From assembly GCA_964405335.1 (NCBI GenBank), contig CAYONP010000117.1, positions 1 through 16,060 of the forward strand: DNA of 16,060 nt, written 5' to 3'. The notes under the pieces were generated by a model. That model made no database searches, had not been told where the DNA came from, and saw only the letters and a list, made by a program, of their open reading frames with translations. Each line of letters opens with the position of its first letter. Positions within the stretch are counted from its first letter, which is position 1. Shown here one piece after another: positions 1-6,461 of the stretch. Source of the DNA: CAYONP01 sp964405335. GTDB taxonomy: Bacteria; Armatimonadota; UBA10988. The position numbers and the translations under genes were made by a program.

Positions 1-2037
1 GACCGCCGCGCGCCCGGCGGCGCCCAGCGCCTCGGCACCATCGGCGGCGGCGCGCACCAGCGCGCCGTCGCCGGACTGGATAGTCGTCCGCGCCTGCGCC
101 GCGATGGTCTCGGCCTCGGCCACCGCCTGGCCGAGCGTCTGCTGTTCGGCGGCCGAGAGGGTACGTCCGGCGGCCGCCTCGGCGGCGGCGTTGCGGATGG
201 GCAGCCGGACGCGGCTGAGGGCTTCGTTGGTCTGCTGCCACTTGGTCCGCGCGGCGGCCATGCGCTCGGCGGTGGCCCGCATCGCGGCGGCTTCGGTGCG
301 CTGCTGCAGGTCGGCCACTGGGTTGCCGACCAGCACCGCCATGGCCTGGCCGATGAACTCGCCCAGGTCGCCGCCGAGGGCGTGGCCGACCTTGCCGCCG
401 ACCTCGAACAGGATCATCTGCGCGGCCGCTTCGGCCACGCCGGCGGCGACCTGGATCGGCGCCGACGCGTCATAACGCAGGTAGCGCGCCGCCTCGAGCC
501 CGCGGGCCGCCGCCCGGCCGGCCTGCGTCTTGGCCAAGAAGCCGAGCGCCTGGTTCATCGACGGCCGCGCCAGGAGCCAGTCGCGGGCGGTCACCGCGCC
601 GACCGGGTTGGTGCCCAGGAAGCGGGCCAGCTTCTCCGGCGCGCCGGCATTCTGCGCCAGCCGGGCGAGCAGGCCGGCCTCCTGTCCGGCATAGCTGACC
701 ACCGTCGACGGCCCGCAGAGGAGCAGCACGTTCTTGACGTTGATCGCGTCGACAGCGTATTCGAGGATGCCCTGGTCGAACTCCTCGGCACCGTAATACG
801 AGCGACCCATGTCGACGTCGAACTGCTCCTTGCTCTTGATCATCAACCGCTGCACGTCGTCGTTGCTGAAGGCCGCGCGCAACGCCAGCGAGAGCCCGAG
901 CGCCGACTGCTCGCTGATCGGATTGTCGAGCCCGAACAGGGTGTTGACCCGGTCGCGCAACTGGTCGGAAGTGAGGCCGCGGATCTCGTCGAAGCTGAGC
1001 CCCTTGTCGCGCAGGCGGGCCATCAGTTGCAGGCCGTTGGCCTCCATCACCGCGCGGTCGACGGCGCTGCCGTGCACCGCTTCCAGCGCATCGGTGCGGC
1101 CGGTGTAATACTCGAGCGTGCGGGTCAGGCCACCGAAAAAGAACTGCTTGATGTAGCTGTCGCTGACGCTGTCGCCATACTCGGACCAGGCCTTGTGGAC
1201 GTTGGCCCCGTCGCTGGTCGCCTTGCCGGCAATCATGCGCAGGTAGCTGGTCTCCAGGCTCTGGCCGAACAGCCCGAAGGCCGGCTGGTTGGGGTACCGC
1301 TCCTGCCCAAGCCGCACGGCGTAGAGCGCGGAACGGCCGTCGCCCTGCTCGATGTAATCAGCCACGCGCATGAGCAGGATCGGCGCGCCGAGCGTCTCGT
1401 CGCCCTGCAGCGGGACCGCCTTGGCGCGGAACTCGTCGCTCCGCCCGGCGGCCAGAATCAGCTCCAGCTCCGACAGCGTGCGCTTCTGCTCGACCATCGT
1501 CTGAAGCTGCGTCAGCGCCGCCTGGAACTGAGGGAAGTCCTTGGCCAGCGCGTGCTTCTCCTCGAGCGTGGCCTGGATTTCGCGCCAGCGCGCCTCGCCG
1601 GCGGCGATCAGGCGCTCCTGCTCGTCGACCAGCCGGGCCAGCTCGGCCTCGTCGTCGGCGACATGCTCGCGGCAGAACTCCTTGAACTCGTCGTTGGTCG
1701 AGCGCTCACCGGTGCTGCGCAGGTCGGCGATCTGGCGCCGCAGCTCGGCAATCTCCTTCGCCCCGGTGCGCAGGGCGAACTTGATGGTGACCAGCTCCTT
1801 CTCGAGCCGGCCGATACCGCCGAGCAGGTTGCGCAGCCAGTCGAGCGCCTCGGCGAAGCTCTCCGGCGCTTGCTCGGGCTCGGGCTCGGTCAGCTCGGCG
1901 AGCAGCAGGTCGGGACCCGGGCCGACCACCCGGCCGCCGGGATCGACCACGGCCGACGGCGCGACGCCGATCACCCGGCCGGGGTCGGCCTGGGCCAGGG
2001 CAACCAGCAGGGCGATCCAGAGCAACTGCCGTTTCAT
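1..2037 (-). CDS. Secreted alpha-helical protein of unknown function, partial (C-terminus beyond left edge)
   Basis: The frame is open from an ATG at 2037 to the first base of the window, giving 679 codons without a stop; the C-terminus lies outside. A short basic start followed by a hydrophobic run (residues 5-15) and an ALAQA-DPG junction look like a Sec signal peptide cleaved near residue 17. Residues 70-200 are charged and probably coiled coil. Residues 225-270 look TPR-like. The remainder is alanine-rich helix, with a less polar stretch around 540-572. The start is well supported: GGAG lies 6 nt upstream, and the upstream gene stops only 10 nt before it, so the two genes are probably co-transcribed and perhaps translationally coupled. 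I recognise no family and no catalytic motif. It may be an envelope-associated scaffold or the N-terminal part of a larger exported protein. The reading frame is certain; the function is not known. Confidence 0.85.
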   Translation of the reverse strand, partial: MKRQLLWIALLVALAQADPGRVIGVAPSAVVDPGGRVVGPGPDLLLAELTEPEPEQAPESFAEALDWLRNLLGGIGRLEKELVTIKFALRTGAKEIAELRRQIADLRSTGERSTNDEFKEFCREHVADDEAELARLVDEQERLIAAGEARWREIQATLEEKHALAKDFPQFQAALTQLQTMVEQKRTLSELELILAAGRSDEFRAKAVPLQGDETLGAPILLMRVADYIEQGDGRSALYAVRLGQERYPNQPAFGLFGQSLETSYLRMIAGKATSDGANVHKAWSEYGDSVSDSYIKQFFFGGLTRTLEYYTGRTDALEAVHGSAVDRAVMEANGLQLMARLRDKGLSFDEIRGLTSDQLRDRVNTLFGLDNPISEQSALGLSLALRAAFSNDDVQRLMIKSKEQFDVDMGRSYYGAEEFDQGILEYAVDAINVKNVLLLCGPSTVVSYAGQEAGLLARLAQNAGAPEKLARFLGTNPVGAVTARDWLLARPSMNQALGFLAKTQAGRAAARGLEAARYLRYDASAPIQVAAGVAEAAAQMILFEVGGKVGHALGGDLGEFIGQAMAVLVGNPVADLQQRTEAAAMRATAERMAAARTKWQQTNEALSRVRLPIRNAAAEAAAGRTLSAAEQQTLGQAVAEAETIAAQARTTIQSGDGALVRAAADGAEALGAAGRAAV

Positions 2038-2047
2038 GGGCGGCTCC

Positions 2048-4372
2048 TCACTGTCCGAACCGGGCGCCCTCGGCGACGGTCACCGTCGCGAGCCAGCGCT
2101 CGCCGGGCCCGTCGGGGTTGGCGCCGAGACAGGTCGGGTCGGTGACGATGAGGCCGGGCCCGAGGCTGAAGCCGTACCAGGGCCGCATCCCCTCGGCCAC
2201 GATGGTGACGTAGAACTGCGACGAAGGGTCGCCGCGATCGGGCGTGATGCTGACAATCCGCGTCTCGCGCGGCGGCTCGCGGCGGGTCAGCGGCGGGTCC
2301 AGCTCGTCGGCGAAGAAGAGCCCGTCCCACAGGCCGACCGACTCGACCCCGTTGGCCTTCATCGCCGCGGCCAGCACCTGGCTGTCGCTGACCGGCCCGG
2401 CGACGCGATCGACGCTGTAGCCGAAGGTCCCGCCGAGGCCGTCGGGCACTCTCACCCCACCATTCTGCGGCTGATCGGTGACCAGCATCCAGTGGTCGTC
2501 GACCACCGGGCCGTTGATCGTCCCGTGGCCCGTGGCGTGGACCAGATAGACCGGCCCGAAGCGCCGGAGCGGCGGCTTGCCGTGGGCCAGCATGAGGGCG
2601 AACTCGGCACCGAAGTCGTAGCCGCCGTAGCCGGCGACCAGGTCGTACGGTCCGCGCGCCAGGTGCAGCATCACGTCGCGGCCGGCGATCTTGGCCGCCA
2701 CCGTCTCACGCGGCTGGTTGTTCGGGTGGCGCGCCACGGTGACCTCGGTCAACGCGCCTACGACGGCCTCCAGCGCCTGTTCGTAGCAGTAGAACGGCGT
2801 GCCGAAATCGACCAGCACCTTCTGCACCGGCTGGTCGCTGGTCCCCGACCAGATGGTCTGCGCCTGCGGCACGACCGTCTCGAACTCGGTTCGCGTGCCG
2901 ATGTGCAGCCAGCGATCGGCGGTCAGGTAGACCACCCAATCACGCAGCGCCGGCGGCTCGACAATCGGCTGCACGCCCTGCACCTCCGCGCCGTGGTCGC
3001 GCGCGTCGTCGGGCACCTCGGCGGCCACCACGCGCGGCGTGTCACGGTTCATCGGCGGCCAGAGCTCGAGTTCGGTGATGCCCAGGCGGCGCATCGCCCG
3101 GGCCAGGCCGAAGTTGTCGCGATAAGGGCCTTCCCACTCGTCGGCGATGTAGATGAACACGCCGCCCCAGCCGTCGGGCAGGTGGAAGATGCCCTCGGCC
3201 GGGTTCTTCTTGTTCACCTTCGGCTCGGCCGAGAAGAGCAGCCAGCGGTTGTCCTCGACAATCCCCTCGCGCGTGCCATGGTGCTTGGCGTGGATCAGGT
3301 AGAGCCGGCCCAGGTCCCACCGTGGGGTGATGCCGTGCGCGGACAGGATCGCGCGTTCGGCGGCCAGGTCGTACTCCTCGGCCCGGTGCAAAGCGACATC
3401 TTCGCCCATGCCGCCGGCCAGGCGCAGGTAATACTCGCCCTCGCCGAAGATCGCCCGCACCACCTGCCGCGGCCCGCGCAGCGCGTTGATGTCGTAGTGC
3501 ACCTTGGTCAGCCGCGCACAGAGGACTTCCAGCGCCGCCTCGCGATTGGGCAGGCCCCCGGCCAGCAGCGTCTTCGGCAGCGGGTCGGTCGAGTTGCCGC
3601 CCCAGATCTCCTCGGCCATCTGCCGCGGCTGGTTGAACTCGGCCCGGCTGCCGACCCGCAGCCAGCCGGGGCCTGTGTGGTAGATCACCCAGTCGGCCCC
3701 AGCGCCGCCGCCGGCGCCGGCGCCACCCGCGCCGCCCGGGCGGCGGGCCGGCTGGATGGTCACCTTCAAGTCGCTGAAGCGTACCCGCACCGGCGCCTCG
3801 CGCACCTCGCCGCGTGCCTGGCGAGTGATCCCGACGACGATGTGCGCCGGCACGCCGGCCGGCATGCGGTGATGCTGCAGCGACTGCCAGCCGTCGCCCT
3901 CGTCAAAAGCCGTGCGCACCTCACCGTCGCGGCGGACGAGCTGCAGGCGGAACCGGTCGGCCAGACCGAGGGCGCTGAGCACCTGGCCCCACGCGCCGCC
4001 ATAGCCGCCGGTGCGGTACTGATCGAGCCCGAGGTCGAGCTCGCGGCCGATCCGCACGGCGTAGGCCCGCTCGGCCTCGACGTTCATCGGGCTGCCGGTG
4101 GCGTACATCAGCGAGACCTGCAGGTCGGGCCGCTGCGGCCAGTCGAGCAGTTCGACGGTGACCTCGGCCTCGAAGTCGACCTCGATGGCCGTGCGCGACA
4201 GGCTGACCGCCCCGCCGTCGGCGTCGAGCGCCAGGATGACGGCGTTGTCGCCCCACTGCGCCGCGCCGCCGGTGGGCGGATCGTAGTTGCCCTGGCGCAA
4301 CTCGAACCGGGTGTCCTGCGCGGCGGCGGCGAGTACGGCAAGCCAGCCGAGCAGCGGCAGCAGTTGTCTCAT
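2048..4372 (-). CDS. Secreted protein with a duplicated ~210-residue domain and a C-terminal Ig-like (IPT/TIG-type) end
   Basis: The product has 774 aa from an ATG at 4372, preceded by GGAG with a 6-nt spacer. The frame stays open upstream, but only this start places a signal peptide (hydrophobic residues 4-18, AAAAQD junction) at the N-terminus. Residues 20-205 look beta-rich, possibly a lectin or glucanase-like sandwich. A glycine/alanine linker (213-226) follows. Two copies of one domain come next (about 227-440 and 478-690). They share DWV[IV]Y, W-L-x-[IV]-G-[ST]-R, EF, IW-x-G, A-HG, YL-[IV]-HA-xx-HGT, V-[ED]-D-x-W and LPDG/VPDG blocks. Residues 706-774 resemble the start of an IPT/TIG or quasi-Ig domain but stop abruptly at ARFGQ. 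It is the first gene of a two-gene minus-strand operon. The duplication is visible; the role is unknown, possibly surface binding or structural. Confidence 0.85.
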   Translation of the reverse strand: MRQLLPLLGWLAVLAAAAQDTRFELRQGNYDPPTGGAAQWGDNAVILALDADGGAVSLSRTAIEVDFEAEVTVELLDWPQRPDLQVSLMYATGSPMNVEAERAYAVRIGRELDLGLDQYRTGGYGGAWGQVLSALGLADRFRLQLVRRDGEVRTAFDEGDGWQSLQHHRMPAGVPAHIVVGITRQARGEVREAPVRVRFSDLKVTIQPARRPGGAGGAGAGGGAGADWVIYHTGPGWLRVGSRAEFNQPRQMAEEIWGGNSTDPLPKTLLAGGLPNREAALEVLCARLTKVHYDINALRGPRQVVRAIFGEGEYYLRLAGGMGEDVALHRAEEYDLAAERAILSAHGITPRWDLGRLYLIHAKHHGTREGIVEDNRWLLFSAEPKVNKKNPAEGIFHLPDGWGGVFIYIADEWEGPYRDNFGLARAMRRLGITELELWPPMNRDTPRVVAAEVPDDARDHGAEVQGVQPIVEPPALRDWVVYLTADRWLHIGTRTEFETVVPQAQTIWSGTSDQPVQKVLVDFGTPFYCYEQALEAVVGALTEVTVARHPNNQPRETVAAKIAGRDVMLHLARGPYDLVAGYGGYDFGAEFALMLAHGKPPLRRFGPVYLVHATGHGTINGPVVDDHWMLVTDQPQNGGVRVPDGLGGTFGYSVDRVAGPVSDSQVLAAAMKANGVESVGLWDGLFFADELDPPLTRREPPRETRIVSITPDRGDPSSQFYVTIVAEGMRPWYGFSLGPGLIVTDPTCLGANPDGPGERWLATVTVAEGARFGQ

Positions 4373-4533
4373 GCCTCGCTCCGTGGTTGACCCGCACCCA
4401 AGCATCGCACATTGGCAGAGAAGAATCTGCTTCTCAAGGAGGATGCTGCAAGTGGCGGCCAATGGCAGCTTACGGAATGCACCAGCGAGGTGTCGCCGGG
4501 CGGGGTTTGCGCTCGGCAGAAGGGGGCTGCGAA
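4373..4533. promoter_or_regulatory. Divergent intergenic region, presumably holding promoters for both flanking genes
   Basis: These 161 bp separate two divergently transcribed secreted-protein genes, so at least two promoters are expected here. I see no convincing sigma-70 hexamer pair. TTGACC at 4388-4393 has only a poor -10 partner (CATTGG). A hairpin with 6-bp arms (GAGAAG 4418-4423, CTTCTC 4430-4435) is followed at once by a perfect AAGGAGG (4436-4442). That Shine-Dalgarno-like run is not used by any reading frame I can support. The GGAG at 4382-4379 (minus) and AGGGGG at 4521-4526 (plus) are the ribosome binding sites of the flanking genes. Confidence 0.45.
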
Positions 4534-6111
4534 ATGACCCGAGGATTGGGGTTGCGTTGGGCTGTCGGCCTGCTCCTGGCCGGCCTGTACACACTCACCG
4601 GCTGCGGCAGCAGCGATGCGTTCACTTCCGGTGCGGGGGCGACCGTGAATCCGATCACCCGCGCACCGCAGACGGTCAGCCTGATGCGCTTCCGCGACCA
4701 GTGGCCGTCGGCCGCACCGCGGACGCTCGACATCGGCAACATGGCCTACAAGGCCGGCTTCCTGGCCGATGACGGGGTGTTCCCGAAATCGACCACGCCG
4801 ACCGTCACGCTGACCTACGACTCGGCGCCGGCGGTGCCCTATTTCGTCGGGCACCTGACCGCCAGCGGCCTGAAGCCTAACTTCGCCTATCAGATGAAGC
4901 TGGTCGGCCGGCCGGGAACGAGTTCGGGCGGCGGCTTGTTCGGCACCGCGGCGGGCATGACGGCCAACGAGGTCCTGCTCCGCGCCGGGCGGTGGTGGAA
5001 CTACCAGACCGAAGACGCGGCCTTCACCACCACCAACGACGACGCGGCGGTGGCCAGTGCCGACTATGCCGCCGGCTGGGTCGCGGGCTACCTCTATTTC
5101 GGCGTCTTCGTGACCGATCAGTACGGCGCGTTCGACGGCGACATCGCGGCCAACCGCAGTTACCACATCACCTGGAAGACGGGCCAGTCGGGCCCGCGCG
5201 ACGAGGTGCTGGGCTGGTTCACAGTCACCCGGCTGACCAGCTACGGCTACCGCCGGGCGAGCACCGCGCAGGTCGAGCTGTGGTACGAAGATGAGCCCGA
5301 CGACCCGATGGTTGTCGCGCTGCCCGACGGCACCTACGATGTGGCGCTGATGATCACCGAGGAGGCCTTCCACGGCGTCGGCGGCAGCGGCGGCGGCTGG
5401 TGGGAATCCGTGCTCGTCTCGGACTGGAACACCGGCCCGTCGCCACGCACCGGCCAGACCTGGGTCGACGGCCCTGGGATGCCGATCAGCTTCACCATCG
5501 GCCCGCCGCCGCCGGCCGGCCCGGTGGTGACCATCACCAGCCCGGCCGACGGGTCGACCTTCGCGCCGGGTGAGTCGGTCGTTTGCACCGCCGTCGCCTC
5601 GAGCGGCACCGGCGCCGACCTGAGCGAGAGCGTGAGTTGGACGGTCGACGGCGAGCCGGCGGGCAGCGGGGCGAGTATCACCCTGACCAGTCTGGCGCTC
5701 GGCCCGCACAGCATCGTCGCGGAGGTGACCGAGGGCGAGACGACGGTGACCGACAGCGTCGGCATCACCGTGGCCGAGCCGCCGCAGGTCGAGACGATGT
5801 CGACCGCGGTGGCGGCGCTGTGGCACTTCAACGGCAAGAAGTTCCAGCCCTACGTGCGGGTCGACGTGGCTCGCGACGCCGACGGCGCGCCCGTGGCCGG
5901 TGCGAGCGTGGCGGGCACCTTCACGGGTGACCACACGGGCACGGTCAGCGGGACGACCAACTCGGCCGGCGTGGTCGAGTTCTATGGCCCGCCCAAACAC
6001 AGCAGCGCCAACGGCACGTTCAGCTTTACGCTGAGCCAGGTGACCGCCGCGGGGCTGGAGTGGACCGGCAGCGTGTCCGGCGACGTGGCCTACTCGGGCG
6101 AGCGCGACTGA
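4534..6111 (+). CDS. Lipoprotein with an N-terminal domain of unknown function, a bacterial Ig-like domain and a C-terminal Ig-like domain
   Basis: The product has 525 aa. The ATG at 4534 is chosen because it has AGGGGG upstream and gives a proper lipoprotein signal: basic N-terminus, hydrophobic 10-20, lipobox LTGC at 21-24. Cys24 would be lipidated, and the following Gly favours the outer membrane if the host has a Lol system. Residues 35-325 form a domain with blocks TASGLKPNFAYQMKL (109-123), GRWW (152-155), GYLYFGVFVTDQYG (185-198) and YHITWK (210-215). I recall this pattern in other secreted bacterial proteins of unknown function. PPPPAGP (324-330) is a linker. Residues 331-414 are a bacterial Ig-like domain (PVVTITSPADGSTFAPGE start). 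Residues 420-525 resemble an Ig-like or carboxypeptidase-regulatory fold (DGAPVAGASVAGTFTGDHTG). There is no catalytic motif. A surface adhesin or structural role is likely. A longer frame opens at 4387 but lacks a signal. Confidence 0.85.
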   Translation: MTRGLGLRWAVGLLLAGLYTLTGCGSSDAFTSGAGATVNPITRAPQTVSLMRFRDQWPSAAPRTLDIGNMAYKAGFLADDGVFPKSTTPTVTLTYDSAPAVPYFVGHLTASGLKPNFAYQMKLVGRPGTSSGGGLFGTAAGMTANEVLLRAGRWWNYQTEDAAFTTTNDDAAVASADYAAGWVAGYLYFGVFVTDQYGAFDGDIAANRSYHITWKTGQSGPRDEVLGWFTVTRLTSYGYRRASTAQVELWYEDEPDDPMVVALPDGTYDVALMITEEAFHGVGGSGGGWWESVLVSDWNTGPSPRTGQTWVDGPGMPISFTIGPPPPAGPVVTITSPADGSTFAPGESVVCTAVASSGTGADLSESVSWTVDGEPAGSGASITLTSLALGPHSIVAEVTEGETTVTDSVGITVAEPPQVETMSTAVAALWHFNGKKFQPYVRVDVARDADGAPVAGASVAGTFTGDHTGTVSGTTNSAGVVEFYGPPKHSSANGTFSFTLSQVTAAGLEWTGSVSGDVAYSGERD

Positions 6112-6121
6112 GGACCCACCG

Positions 6122-6137
6122 CCGCGCAGAAGCGCGG
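6122..6137 (+). terminator. Small GC hairpin after the lipoprotein gene, possible weak terminator
   Basis: CCGCGC (6122-6127) and GCGCGG (6132-6137) are perfect inverted repeats around an AGAA loop, starting 10 nt after the stop codon. No T-tract follows, so it is not a canonical intrinsic terminator. It may protect the mRNA 3' end or be chance in GC-rich DNA. Confidence 0.3.
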
Positions 6138-6159
6138 AAGCGAGGCGGATCTCCCGCTG

Positions 6160-6237
6160 GGTGCCAGTGGCGGCTGGCCCGCCTGTGCCGTCGACGAGCC
6201 GCTGGACAGCACTGGCGGACAAGCCGCCAGTGGCACC
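6160..6237. repeat. Inverted pair of REP-like palindromic elements
   Basis: Two 33-nt copies (6160-6192 and 6205-6237) lie head to head around a 12-nt spacer. The reverse complement of the second matches the first at 28 of 33 positions. The second copy contains an inner perfect palindrome, CACTGGCGG (6210-6218), ACAAG loop, CCGCCAGTG (6224-6232). In the first copy this inner stem is degraded to GGCGG/CCGCC. The arrangement of two palindromic units in opposite orientation is that of REP/BIME-type intergenic elements. I recall similar CACTGG-type palindromes between genes of planctomycete-like genomes, which I could not verify here. Confidence 0.7.
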
Positions 6238-6279
6238 AGGCGTAGTCGTCTGCGCAAAGCCGGCGCCGAGACCTCCGTC

Positions 6280-6304
6280 GCGGCCGGGCCGTCTGCCCGG
6301 CCGC
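6280..6304. repeat. GC-rich perfect hairpin
   Basis: GCGGCCGGGC (6280-6289) and GCCCGGCCGC (6295-6304) are perfect 10-bp inverted arms around the loop CGTCT. There is no T-tract. It could be a second palindromic intergenic element, a structured 5' leader for the next gene, or a factor-dependent termination aid. Confidence 0.45.
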
Positions 6305-6413
6305 AGCGGCACGGCATTTGCATCGCGCCCTGGACAACGGCGCTCGCCGCGCCGTCGGTGCTGGTTTTAACAACCGCTTAGCGTCTGACGGCAACAACGC
6401 GCGGGTACCGACG

Positions 6414-6419
6414 TACAAT
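6414..6419 (+). promoter_or_regulatory. Candidate -10 box for the TadE/G-like gene
   Basis: TACAAT matches the sigma-70 -10 consensus at 5 of 6 positions and lies 42 nt before the ATG at 6462, in the least GC-rich part of the intergenic region. At 17-nt spacing the -35 position reads GCAACA (6391-6396), which is weak. This is a suggestion only. Confidence 0.3.
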
Positions 6420-6461
6420 GGAGTGGGGGCCAATTCGGGCTATGCCCGTCGGGGTGCACTG

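Larger units (their letters stand above)
6112..6461. other. 350-bp non-coding stretch with palindromic repeats
   Basis: No reading frame here has a convincing start, ribosome binding site or protein-like composition. It holds a small hairpin just after the lipoprotein stop, an inverted pair of REP-like palindromes (6160-6237), a GC-rich 10-bp-arm hairpin (6280-6304), and a lower-GC stretch (about 6362-6420) that is the best place for a promoter of the following gene. The short frames overlapping it read through the palindromes and look fortuitous. Confidence 0.6.

Noticed and set aside
382..2145. 587-codon plus-strand frame opposite the partial secreted protein
   Set aside because: The minus-strand frame has a signal peptide, ribosome binding site and protein-like composition; this one has none of these and crosses the gene boundary at 2037-2050.
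1541..4390. 949-codon open frame on the plus strand opposite the two secreted-protein genes
   Set aside because: It runs antisense across the junction of two well-supported minus-strand genes. Its product is His/Arg/Ala-rich with no domain, and long antisense frames are expected in DNA this GC-rich.
4387..4533. Upstream extension of the lipoprotein reading frame
   Set aside because: An extension would bury the lipobox signal at residue 73 and lacks a well-spaced ribosome binding site; the ATG at 4534 fits better.
6280..6304. Intrinsic terminator
   Set aside because: The stem is strong but no T-tract follows on either strand, so it is listed only as a hairpin repeat.
4369..6312. 647-codon minus-strand frame opposite the lipoprotein gene
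   Set aside because: The plus strand encodes a lipobox and Ig-like domains; this shadow is Arg/Gly-rich and begins inside the REP-like repeats.
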